This document shows positions 44,715 to 55,260 of a stretch of DNA of 64,000 bases, one piece after another. The DNA comes from Hanleya hanleyi. Taxonomy: Eukaryota; Mollusca; Polyplacophora; Lepidopleurida; Hanleyidae. Location: positions 248,001 to 312,000 of the forward strand of contig JAVTVY010056984.1 of assembly GCA_036873755.1 (NCBI GenBank), given 5' to 3'. The translations under genes and the position numbers were made by a program. Every line of letters starts with the position of its first letter. Positions within the stretch are counted from its first letter, which is position 1. The notes under the pieces were generated by a model, which was given only the letters and a program-made list of their open reading frames with translations, ran no database searches and was not told the origin of the DNA.

Positions 44715-45504
44715 AGTGAAAAAAAAAAAATCAAAGTCCCACTAGGGAATCTCAATACAACTACAAACTACAAATAGTAACACGCACAAACCCCAACAGT
44801 GAGCCTTCCCACAGAGTAAACATTTACTACCCCCGAGGGAGCCTCACTCCAAAGGTGAATACTATATATATATATCAACAGTACGACAATCCACTCTCTT
44901 CCAGTGAACCGCAGGTGCAGGTTAAACAATAGCTCAGTTCTAGCCTGACCGGTTCCTGGGTAACGACAAGGAACAAAAGAACAGAGAACAAAGATTCGCG
45001 AAACCTGTATTCTGAAGATCAGTCTACAGTCTACACTTTTAATATGTACATGTATTTAGCCCAGCTCAATATACACGAACATGTGGAAATCGACCCAAGC
45101 TAAATTGAACGAAAAATGAACCAACTTCAAACCAAACCAAACAACAAGGAAATATATTACACCAGTAGAATACGAAATATCTACAGCGAGCAAACAGTGA
45201 GAAGAAGAAAGAGACAGAAAACAATCCGCCTACCGTCTCAGTCACAAAGACCGAGACGGTAGTAATGGCAGCTCTCTGCCTTCCCAAACCAGGCCAAACT
45301 GACTAGTCAGAAAAACGCCCTGAACAGCAAAAAACTGAGAAATAATTCTAAACTTTCACCACAGGTATTTGCCAAAAGTATTCGCAAAATGTATTACACA
45401 AAAATCAGAGCGAAGATCAACTGAAATCCGCAGAATTAGACAAATTTCTCGGAGCGAAGTGAACACACGTCCGACTCCCAATCTCTCTACATCCGGGCTC
45501 CGCT
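44715..45504 (-). promoter_or_regulatory. 5'UTR of element C
   Basis: About 790 bp from the element's 5' end (agcggagcccggatgtagag on the minus strand) to ORF1. It contains a perfect 10-bp hairpin at 45230-45262 (ctaccgtctc / gagacggtag, 13-base loop). Partly matched by the 28.68-29.29 kb fragment. Internal promoter activity is expected for such elements but no motif was identified. Confidence 0.65.
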
Positions 45505-45517
45505 AACATATGGAGAG
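45505..45517. repeat. Right target site duplication of element C
   Basis: aacatatggagag, matching 39500-39512, directly abutting the element's 5' end. Confidence 0.8.
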
Positions 45518-45689
45518 CAATATACCACAACGACCTGGATATGGCGCACAAATATATGCTGTCGGATCGTTTGAAAATTGGACGATTCTAGTTAACGTTA
45601 CAGAACATTTGATGCAGAAAAAGGCTCAATAGGGCTAGAAACTGTCGGATTCACGGAATTGTTATATATAAATGTTGTATATTCTATTG

Positions 45690-46500
45690 ATGTCGAAATA
45701 CACCAAACATTTATTAATTATATTTAAAAGCGCCAATGTCACGTCCTGTCAAGGCAGCTGGATGTCAAGCATAGGCCATTTGCAGAAACCGTCCAACGAT
45801 AACTATTCCAAAGCCCATTCAAGCCCATTCACCAAACGCTAAATGGACGATCCCCTAGCACTGGATAATCCCTATTGTGAAACAAATTCACTGGATTTGA
45901 AGGAAACACTGATAGACAAGCTGGAACATCATATCTGGACGTATACCTACAAAGAAATGATCAGGACTTTCTCTCATGTCAGCTACCATTTCTGGATAAC
46001 ATCACTCCAGAAGGACCTGTATACGGCGTATCTATATCTCGAGTGATAGCATTTGCCAAATCATATGCAGAATGTGACGATTTGAATCAACACCACAGAA
46101 TATCACTGCAGAAACTTGTCAAACTGGGCTTACCACCAAACGCTTCCTTTCAAAGTTTCTCAAATTCTGTGATAAAAATTGTACACTGACTTCAAAGTAC
46201 GATTAACTGAAGACTAAGGCCTGTTTGAATATCGCGTGTTCTACATCTCCATGATGTTCAAATGAACAGACACAATCAAAGCGTGACTGAGATTCATACA
46301 ATGGAACGATTTGATCAAGGAATAATGATCATTGAACAAGATTCCATGTATAGATCATCATCATATCTTGCGGACTTTATTGAAATTTTGTGTTTTCAGT
46401 GTTTTATTTTATCTGGAATTGGTGCTAGCTGTCATACGAAATTCATGAAGGTAATTCGATTATTGATGTGGATCGACAGTTGAATATAGAATGTCGAATC
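45690..46500 (+). mobile_element. Diverged PLE fragment (RT end + 3'UTR)
   Basis: Begins with the same sequence as 38535 (atttaaaagcgccaatgtca) and runs through RT coding remains into QNVTI/KLVKLG-like codons and a 3'UTR ending gaatatagaatgtcgaatcc. It shares its subfamily with 32.2 and 38.6 kb. The 5' truncation point is shared with the 38.5-kb copy, suggesting a common progenitor. Confidence 0.7.
45843..46046 (+). pseudogene. PLE RT fragment (motif C region)
   Basis: MDDPLALDNPYCETNSLDLK and DKLEHHIWTYTYKEMIRTFS correspond to the YIDD region and the segment downstream of it in PLE-2. Continues after a shift as GPVYGVYISRVIAFAKS-like codons near 46010-46080. Confidence 0.65.
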
Positions 46501-47572
46501 CGATGCTTGATATTTTACAAACTATCATAGAACTATATGACGTGAAAAGTTATATCAGTGACTCGCGGCTGAAATCAATACGCTCAGACGGTTTCCATCT
46601 TCGACCTCGTGTTAACTCCGGAACAGGCCGCTAGATCGTGGAGGCGCTAAATGGACAGGCGCCACGAAGAAGAAAGTAATGAATGCCTGGTGGAGCTTGT
46701 GTGTTCAAGTGACTAGTCACAGTCAAAGCTTTCTGTATTTTACAATATAAAACAAGCCTAATTGACACTATGGGCTACGCCATTGAAACGGATTTTTAAT
46801 TTTTTTTAATAAGCATTTAGAAATCAGCTTACATGAAACCAGGCTATCCTATGGATAACAACTTTTTTAATTGCTGTGGAGCCGACGTATCGTTATAGAA
46901 ACTTCCAACTTTTTTTCAAAGTTAATAAACAACATTGATCGATTAAAGTTGTAATTTAAAAGCCGCTTTCCACGCGGATTTTTTGGCACATGAACACAAT
47001 GCTTTATTAGGATTTCATCATACATTTCTTTGTTCAGTATATATCGTTACAAGCATGTTTAAAGTAAATAACAAAACGGGATAGTGAGGAGATATTTAAA
47101 TAAACAACAGAGCAGAGATGAGGATATTCATATAAATATATTCATATAAATATATAGGCATAATAACATCACTATAGATTAAATCTAATGTAGCTGCATG
47201 GTTAAAAGTGACACACTGATAACACGAAAACGTGTGAGAAATACAAATAATCAAGGGATGAATAAATAGCAGTGCATGTGAGAAATCTATAAGGGATAAT
47301 ATAAAAATGAGATAAATATCGGTCACGGGGGTAATCTCCATCTAAACCATTAAGGCTGTCATAGGCACTTGGTACAAAATAGGCACTGTCTCGGTTTATT
47401 CATGAGGGCTTGCGTCTTTTGAGATGAATGACTACTCATTCAAAATAATGAATTGAAATTCGGTAAAAAAAAATATCAGTGATCTTGAGCGTGATTCAGT
47501 TTATTAGATACATCGTCTTTCACTCATACATCCACTCGGAAAAAATGCACTGGTCTTTAATTTCTTATTTTT
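46501..47572. other. Unassigned AT-rich sequence
   Basis: No recognised gene. The frame at 47096-47341 (-) is hydrophobic and low-complexity. Confidence 0.4.
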
Positions 47573-47587
47573 AGGTCACACTGACCT
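47573..47587. promoter_or_regulatory. Perfect IR3 nuclear-receptor-type half-site palindrome
   Basis: AGGTCA-cac-TGACCT matches the classical estrogen-response-element layout, with further TGACCT-like half-sites nearby (tgacctcaatg at about 47605). Only sequence similarity supports this. There is no neighbouring gene to regulate. Confidence 0.25.
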
Positions 47588-47639
47588 TGACACTTGGCCT
47601 AATGACCTCAATGTTATTCTGGTGAAACAGGAGTGGTTT

Positions 47640-48604
47640 CGGTCAATTTTTTGAAAGTTATTCCGTCATGGCAGTTAGCCAAGAAGTAGATATTACACTG
47701 ACGAAATATAAGAAGGCAGACACAAACCAGCTCGTATATACTACCGGTCTACCGAGAGAAAAATATAGATCGCATCAGGCTATTTATACGGATGATTCTA
47801 AAGATGGTGACAGAGTAGCGTGTGCTACTATTTTTATTTGCAAAGCAAAAATCTCTCGAATACCAGGGCTACAAGGGAACAAGAGGAAAATATGTCATAT
47901 TCACAGCTTCAAGGTCATGCCTACAAGCGATTAAGAGTGGATATTCAAGTCACTGTGACAATGACTGTAGATTTGTTCGACAGATTGTATTGTTGGTTGC
48001 CTAGTCATGTTGACATCAAACGAAATACTGAAGTTGATGAAATGGCTATGGCAATCCTAAATAATGAGGTTGACTCTCTGGGAGTCCCGTGCAGGAATTT
48101 TAGACCCTGTATCTGTGCCTATGAGAGAAAGCTTTATGGGATGCTGAGTATAATAACAAACTCCAGGAGTCACTGCAGGTTATACTCATCTGAGCAGCCA
48201 GAAAAGTTTCGATCAAGTCATTATCATGCGGTGTGGAATCGGCCATACACGATTAACTCACGAACATTTGCTAAAAAACCGTCCCATTTTGTATTCCATG
48301 CCACAAAGACCTTACAGTGAAACCTATTCTGACCGACTGTATAGATTTTAAGATTGTTATATGTACTTTGTATCGAGCAGCTACATGTACTTTAGAAGAT
48401 CTGTTTAGTTGGGTAGAAGAAGATTCGATTTTGTGTTATTTGAGAGAAATCGGTTTGTTGTATAAATGTTACTGTATGTGTTTACTGTGTTGTGCTGATC
48501 CCTTTAGATTGGTGTGTTGTTGACCTGTTTTTCTGGCATAATTGTTTGGTCGTCGCTATGTAGCTGAAATATTGCTGAACGCGACGTTGTCTCTCCCCAC
48601 CGAA
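47640..48604 (+). mobile_element. Element E: 5'-truncated non-LTR copy with tail
   Basis: Starts in the linker before RNase H (atggcagttagccaagaagt matches atggcagttagccacgcc of element C) and ends with the conserved tail ggtcgtcgctatgtagctga...gaacgcgacgtt near 48592 followed by gtctctcc. Plus-strand counterpart to C. Confidence 0.82.
47668..48480 (+). pseudogene. RNase H + C-terminus of element E
   Basis: VSQEVDITLTKYKKADTNQL, IYTDDSKDGDRVACATIF (first Asp kept), then shifted frames giving YCWLPSHVDIKRNTEVDEMA, RRCGIGHTRLTHEHLLKN-like and LTVKPILTDCIDFKI. The Glu-containing segment of RNase H is lost around 47870. Frame changes near 47870, 48130 and 48300. Confidence 0.8.
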
Positions 48605-48774
48605 AGTAAAACGTATCAAGGAACTGGTTCTAATATAATATATCTTAAATATAAACTTATTCTTCATAATAGACCAGAAAGATATAAAAGTACATCCATT
48701 ACATTGAAATGTATTCAACCAATTACTCCCAAATAAACTTTCCTATCGCGTGACTGAGACGTTCTGCTAAACTA
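48605..48774. other. Spacer between element fragments
   Basis: Short unassigned stretch; no motif recognised. Confidence 0.4.
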
Positions 48775-49275
48775 ACCACTCCCTAAAAAGCTCTTGCAAT
48801 CGCAAAATAAATGCAGTTAATTAAAATATCTTCGACTGTGCGATTCTCATTGTATGGAATACAGTTCAGAACCTTCTCATTCTTTTGTAATGAATCAATA
48901 GCGAATTGCCGAATCTACACAGTGAAACATATTCTTATCGACTGTATAGATTTTAAGATGGTAAGAGATTCAATTTATTGAGAAGATCTTTTTCGGGTGA
49001 AAGAAGACTGTATCTTACGTTGTTTGAGAGAAATCGGTTTGTTGCATAAGTTTTAATGATTTGGATTACTAAGTTATTAACTTGAATACTTAGAATTGTG
49101 TTTGATCGTCGCTATAAAGCTGAAATATTGCGCGACATTAAACCTTGAATCTCTCTGTGTCTCTCTCTCTTCGAATCTACAACGTGTGTTTAACCTGACC
49201 AAGACGTGCTAATACGAGTAAAAGTATAGTCGGTTGAAACCACGAAGCGCTTGATGTTAACTAAATATTTCGGAT
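48775..49275 (-). mobile_element. Old non-LTR C-terminal relic, split by element F
   Basis: 48775-48909 and 49182-49275 together read, on the minus strand, as the ORF2 C-terminus (cgcaaaataaatgcagttaa matches the ttgcaaaatctatacagttg region of element B, and the second part matches B near 8240-8310). Element F interrupts it. Confidence 0.65.
48920..49171 (+). mobile_element. Element F: 250-bp 5'-truncated non-LTR insertion with TSD
   Basis: Begins within TVKHILIDCIDFKMVRDS, passes the stop and 3'UTR and ends with gatcgtcgctataaagctga...gcgcgacattaaacc and a (CT)n-like run. It is flanked by a perfect 10-bp target duplication cgaatctaca (48910-48919 and 49172-49181). The host sequence is continuous when it is removed. 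Confidence 0.85.
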
Positions 49276-51790
49276 TGTGAACGATGACTCCCGTATGAAT
49301 TTCTGATGTGGCGTTCGTATTCGGAAGGAAGATGTCCTTGAAGCTTTGCACTACGACGTGTTGTTGAATGTCTTAGTCTCTGATGAGGTGCATGGTAACC
49401 CGAAACATATGTACTTAACCGCGTGTAATTATTCATAGCTTGCTAAAGCATTCGCTTCCAGCATTGGCCGGACACATGTATATTATCGTATCGAATTTGA
49501 TAGGAAAGAGATCCAGTCTAACGGAAGTATCGGATTGTCTGATGATGATCAGGTCGAATTGTGAGCAGATCACACAAAACCATGCCAGACGTGATCAATT
49601 TTTTAGTGTGTTATAGGTATACATTATTTCTTCTGGTGTGTACTTCGATGGAATGTTTTGACATTGTGTGGCTCACGCGTAGATAGTGCGGATGGTTCAG
49701 AATATAAACACATCAATTATTTGGGTGTTGCCAGAGCAAATATAGAAGACAGCACGAAGGCAGTGCAATACAGGCATTCCAATTGATACTGGAAGAAATA
49801 AACGCGAACTTCTTTCCCTTTTCGTGGACACCGTATATTTGTTATTGTATACGACTATACCAATCCTTAATATTTGACAAATTGTTATGAATCTGTTTAG
49901 AGACACGTTGAGAAGTTGTTCTCGGGAAACGAAAATACATCATCTTCTTTAAAAGAATACTCAACAAATTTGTAAAACCAAACAAGACAACTAGTTTCCA
50001 AAGAACATTCTTTCTGCTGACATAAGTCATCGAAGATTTTTATTCGGTCCGGGGACGACAGAGCATTAGACTACCTGATCAGTTACAGGCACCGTGAATA
50101 TTTCAATTCTATATTTAGCCATTAGCCAGAGCACTCACAAAGGGTGTAGAAATGCATACCAAACAATGGTAGAACATTTATTTTCGATAAGAATTTACTT
50201 ATATTTGAGTAAATAAGCGATCGCATTCAATGGTTGCACAACCACACACTTGGTGACGAACTGGGCTTATTTCAACACTTTGAAACGGGTCCGGATAGAA
50301 GGATACAAGATGCTGGTCAGAAGGACAAGTATTGAGGATAAAGTGTGGTATCGCTGGCATTATACAAATTTATTGACCCCTTTCCAATTTCAACAAAATA
50401 GTTGGTAGTTTAAGTTTAAGTTTAACTATATATAGGTATTTGACTTTGAACGCGAGACAGGGGAAGTCTTCATGTAAGTCATACCATGCAATAACATGGT
50501 AATCTGGAAGAGCCTTCTTGGCCAAGACGTGGTATACAACACAGGCTTGCTGAATGGTACCCCAAAGGATACAAATATGTCCTAACATTAGTATTCTTAT
50601 AGGCTTCTGGTAAAAATAGATTCTAATTTCGATAACTTTTCGTCACATGTGTGAAAGTTTGGGTGGTCGAGGAGAGAAAGCTTAATTAATCAGTTATTTG
50701 TTAGTCAAATATTTTTCACGTTCCTGGACGCGTTGATAAATATATGCGTTGATTTGCGTGTTTAATCTACTTCGACCATGCTGTGAAACGAGCCCATCAT
50801 ACATGTACTCCTTTCAAAACAACAGCAAACATTGATGACCTTTATGCGGGAAATCATTGATTGTCAAATCGATAATATTCAGGAGCTGCTCCTGTGTACA
50901 GTTGAGCGTGTGCACTCTAACTAATGACAACTATTATTTCATTCCGTGTTTAAACTTGGAGAACTGTATTTTATTTGTATAACTGTTCAAGTTGCAGAAC
51001 GAGTTAGAATAACACGAGCCTTAATGATATTCGTTGACACATACAAGTTTAATGTCAAGATGCATGGAAATTTCTCGGATTGATAGATTGGGTACATTTA
51101 AATCCACTTCAAACAATCTGCATTGGTTCAAATTGAACTTAAAGTTAAGAGATGTGCTCAGATTATATCAATTTGCGTTGACGTTCGCACATCAATGTTG
51201 ACCAAATATGATAACGCTGGACGGGGATTTGACAACCTCAGTCCGAAATCCGTCACCATAACGGTCTGTGTGTGTCAAACACCATGCCCCAACGATAGAT
51301 ATTCTCAACGAACTACGAAGATACATATTTCTGTTTCGAATTACCACTTGTTGCCTCGAATTACGAATTCGGGTATCTAGTGAAATCTTCCGCTCGACTT
51401 CAGTGAAACTTCAACGCACAGCCTCATTCCCAGTGTCCGTGAACTTCTTTCACATTACTATCTTGCTCCAGCTCGACCTGATCCATGTCAGTCAAGCCAT
51501 TATCACACCTATCAATATCAATCCGTCTTACTGTACTTTAAGTACTTTCATTAGTTCTTGTGATGTGTTTAGATATGCAGTCAGAAAATTGGCATGTTGG
51601 GTCATATGATTCTTGTCGGTATCTTTTTCATCGCCTTTATATGCTGCGTTGCAGAGTCGGTAGGAAAATGGGGTTATTCTCTGTTAAAAAGGATATAATG
51701 CCGTTAAGGATCAAAACGTATAGAAAGATGTCACAAGCCTACTTCGTCCTATGAGATGACACGCGTTTTGCCATTCATGGGGTTGACTAT
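49276..51790. other. Unassigned sequence
   Basis: No gene with recognisable motifs. Frames at 50370-50588 (-, LGHICILWGTIQQACVVYHV...) and 51268-51609 (+) are open but unrecognised. Confidence 0.35.
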
Positions 51791-51826
51791 GGAGAGAGAA
51801 AAAGAGAGTTAGGTTTAACATATTTC
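51791..51826 (-). repeat. Possible eroded non-LTR tail
   Basis: gagagagaaaaagagagtta followed by ggtttaaca resembles the family tail with its stem-loop deleted. Weak because it is short. Confidence 0.35.
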
Positions 51827-52024
51827 AAAGGATTGGTAATTGCAGACATATTTATTATGCGTCTGTGGAACAGCAGGTAGCTAGGTTTGACAACGAACAA
51901 TAAACTATCACAGTTTATCATTCTGTGAATGCATATAGAAGGGTATGATAACAATTGCCGTGTTTATGTGAATTATATAACCCGATAGTAATTTGCGGAG
52001 TATACAGAAAAGATACTACGAATA

Positions 52025-52080
52025 TCGAGGTAAAAATTCAATTCAATTCAATTCATTGAATGTCGGATCTGATGCTTCCG
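52025..52080. repeat. (AATTC)n microsatellite with PLE-like end
   Basis: aattcaattcaattcaattc is followed by attgaatgtcggatctgatg, matching the 3'-end repeat near 55.0 kb. Confidence 0.6.
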
Positions 52081-52104
52081 TGAACTCAAAGCCTGGATAT
52101 ACGA

Positions 52105-52627
52105 GAGAGATAGACAGAGAGAGAATTACGGTTTAACGTCGCGTTCAGCAATATTCCAGCTATATAGCGACGATCAAACAAAATTCTAAGTACTCAAGTT
52201 AATAACTCGCTAAACAAATGCATTAAAACATTTAAATACATTAAAAATTATACAACAAACCGATCTCTCTCAAATAATCCAAAATACAATCTTTTTTTAC
52301 TTGACCAAACAGATCTTCCAAAGTTATCTCTTACAATCTTAAAATCTATCAGTCGATAAGAATATGTTTCACCGTGACATCTTTGTGGCATGGAATACAC
52401 CTTGGGATTGCCATTTTTGTTTTAGGAAATGCTCGTGAGTTAATCGTGTATGACCGATTCTACATCATTTAATCATGGCTTGATCGAAACGTTTCTGGCT
52501 GTTCAGATGAGTATAGCCTACATTTTTTATTGAACTCGTGAAGTTTGTTATTATTCATAGCATCCCACAAAGATTGAAACAACTTTCTCACGTAAGCACA
52601 GATAGATGGTCTGAAATCACTGCCCTT
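52105..52627 (-). mobile_element. Element H: 5'-truncated non-LTR copy with tail
   Basis: Family tail (gagagaattacggtttaacg ... tagcgacgatcaaac), a 3'UTR nearly matching element C, then minus-strand ORF2 C-terminus (RRCRIGHTRLTHEHFL-like near 52440-52480, ending in the AYVRKLFQSLWDAMNN-like region near 52560-52600). Truncated at about 52627. Confidence 0.8.
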
Positions 52628-53039
52628 GTTGGTATCAAAAACATCAACTTTTCAGAATCGTGACTCTTTATTTTATTTTGTGTTGCAATTTTGTTTGACA
52701 ATGTTTCACTCTAATCCTTTCCCGAGCTCTTTGTTCTCTTCAAGAAGGAACATCAAAGTATCTCATACTTAAATTTTATTCCGACTCCTCCAATATACGC
52801 AATCTCTCCACGCTTCAACTGCGAGACGGTTTGTATGTTATGTAAGATAACGAAGCATAAATCGGCATATATTATCGACCGGGCGAACGTGACTAGCTAT
52901 ACGACGATCGCTATAATTAGCTCCGTAAATATATACACCGTATGATCAACAAGGACAAAATGGAACGATATTCTCAAGCATCCTTTGATGGATTCACAAA
53001 GCGAACACTGCTTAATTTATGTTTCCTGGAATGGCGATC
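52628..53039. other. Unassigned sequence
   Basis: No recognised gene or repeat. Confidence 0.4.
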
Positions 53040-53490
53040 TGACAAATAGCATTTAGAAATATTTCTCATGATTCATTCCCTAGCAATCAAGAAGGTGGAA
53101 CAATTGTTTGCCAAATCAGTCAATGATAACGCATTTTATGGCTCATGATTTATGGCAATCACAAAATCGTCACATGTTTTTCGGGTAACCAAGATGGCAT
53201 TCATAGCAATCGGAAGGTACGAATTTTCATATATTATTTACATAGCGATTTCGAAATTGTACTTAACGATGCTCTCAGGACAGCCAGATTGACGTTTATA
53301 CCCCAGAACGTTAATATCATTTTTGTCAGCTATACGAATATGTTACGAGGTATGTCGATTTTGGGTTTAAGATGCGATTTGAGGTATGTTGCTTCTGATT
53401 TTGCACTTTTAGGTTTTGATAATGGCGTCCTCGCTTCCCAATTACTTGGAACCCATTATTGTTCCTGGCGGGTATATTTTATCATGTAGA
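53040..53490 (+). repeat. Diverged repeat, partner 54.81-55.26 kb
   Basis: Shares aatatttc...gatgattcattccc, agcaa...aag, ccaga...gtt and (a/t)tggaaccaagtattg-like landmarks in order with the 54.8-kb copy. The open frame 53145-53489 inside has no known motif. Confidence 0.5.
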
Positions 53491-53826
53491 TTTCTTGGAT
53501 TTTGGTGTCTCCTCTAAATACCGTTACTAATTTCTGCAGTAATATTTTGTGGCATCGATTAAAATCATCACATTATGCACATGATATAGCGAATTCTGCC
53601 AGGCGAGATATGCATACGCTGTATGCAGATCTATCTGGAATATTGCTATCCAGAAATGGGGATTTAACTATGTCAACATTGTAATCGTCTGTTCTGTCTT
53701 TGATTGGACTTGAGATAAACCCTGATCTACAATACTGACATATTCAGTATTTCTCATATTGAAAAATTCATTATCATTTATTTTCACTAGACCACTCTAC
53801 AGAAAAAGTGTTGTCCTGGCACTCTT

Positions 53827-54096
53827 CACAGCTAGAAAAAAAGGTGATTGCCCATCACCCTTTAATGTTGATCAGACCTGGTACACGTTTAACAGTTGAT
53901 GAGTTAGAGTCATCACCTTTTAAGGGTCTTGATTTTGCCTCATCACCATTAAAAGATAACGATCTAAATTTACACTCATTGCTCATCATTCTTCAGAGGT
54001 GATGGTCAACATTTATAAAGGTGATAATACAAAAGGGTAATGGCTCTACCTTATCACCTTTTCGGGGAGATAGTTATCACTCTTTTTCTGGCTGTG
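53827..54096. mobile_element. 270-bp MITE-like element rich in TCACCTTTT words
   Basis: Ends are cacagctagaaaaa...ggtgat and the complement atcactctttttctggctgt. Inside are at least seven copies of (a/t)tcaccttt or aaaggtgat in both orientations. The frame at 53808-54002 is a by-product. Confidence 0.6.
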
Positions 54097-54809
54097 TTCT
54101 CCGACAAGAACGATAACTTTCAGTCACGCTGCTCATGCGGGACCATGTGCAATCCATACGTCATACTGTCAATTTGCCAATAATGCTTCTTTGACATATT
54201 CTCATTGAACCATTCGTACATCATCAATGTATTAATTGAATGCCGATATTTGTATTCATCCTAAAAAATCGGTGTCGAACCATCATCAGAATAGTTAAAA
54301 TCAAAGTATTTTGACGAGCCATGAATATCAAGATGTAAGAAGCAGGAGTTTGGATGTTTTCAATATGTGCCTGGAACGAGTTCTCAGACGCTTCAACATG
54401 GTGCTAGAAAGCATAAGAAAGCATGATCCCTTGAAAATCGAACGCCACACGATTACAATAAACGTTATCCTCGCTGACAGATAGCTACTTGCATTCAAAG
54501 TTTAGTTTGGTAACCGGCAAATCTCACACACTGATCTGTGAGGAGCGTATTGATCTTCCAGTAACGTATTTTCTCTTGATGGCTGGAGATTGAACAGAGA
54601 TTTCTAGTCATCTATTAAGGTACGGCTTACCCGATATCCAGATCTAAATCTGACAATCCATGTCTTTTAATGGTTTCTTTATTTCCATATCTTACGTGAA
54701 TCTGACTCTGACCCGTACGGACGAATCAAAATGAAACGATTTCCACATGCATCGTTCGCCTGATTCTCAAAAGCGAAAGCTTCAAAATATAAATTTCCTG
54801 TTTTGTCCA
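54097..54809. other. Unassigned sequence
   Basis: No recognised gene. A weak similarity links 54500-54560 and 56440-56520 (tgatctgtg ... ttccaataacgt). Confidence 0.35.
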
Positions 54810-55260
54810 TAAATTGCATTTCAGGAATATTTCCGATGATTCATTCCCCAGCAACCACGAAGGGTTCGATGGGAGAAACGCGAATTGTCATGATAATATA
54901 GGCTATAAGTCGCGACCGCTATTGTGGTCGGTGATTAGGATTGTATGTATAGAACACCGTCATGTCTGGCTAAACTCATGGAAATTTATTCATGGACGAC
55001 GACTGAATATTGAATGTCGGATCTGACGCTAGCTATTAAATATTTTCCTTACTCGGAAAATTAAGCGACAGTTGGCGAGGCTCTCCAAGCAACCAAGATT
55101 GCGTCTATATTCAGAACGTTATTGTAAGGTAGGCCTACCAGGTTTAGCACGTTTCAAGTTCTCAGATTTGAACCTGCTTTCCAATCATTTGGAACCAAGT
55201 ATTGCTGCTTTTGGATATATTTTAATATCTTATTTCACGCTTGTTTGAATTTTGGAGCTA
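54810..55260 (+). repeat. Diverged repeat, partner 53.04-53.49 kb
   Basis: Starts ggaatatttccgatgattca. Contains ggacgacgactgaatattga at about 54994, the terminal word also seen at 22.84 kb, inserted relative to the partner. Confidence 0.5.

Larger units (their letters stand above)
39513..45504 (-). mobile_element. Element C: near full-length non-LTR retrotransposon (~6.0 kb)
   Basis: Complete architecture on the minus strand: 5'UTR (45504-44715), ORF1 with two zinc knuckles and an acidic tail, a ~120-bp spacer, ORF2 with APE endonuclease, RT, RNase H and a CX2C...H...C C-terminus, and a 3'UTR with the conserved stem-loop tail and (GA)n. It is flanked by aacatatggagag target duplications. 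Several stops and frameshifts make it non-autonomous. Motifs fit the I/Nimbus type of the jockey group with RNase H. The exact clade is not proven. Confidence 0.9.

Noticed and set aside
50370..50588. Minus-strand frame LGHICILWGTIQQACVVYHV... as a gene
   Set aside because: Looks protein-like but is short, isolated and unrecognised. Nothing in the sequence supports it further.
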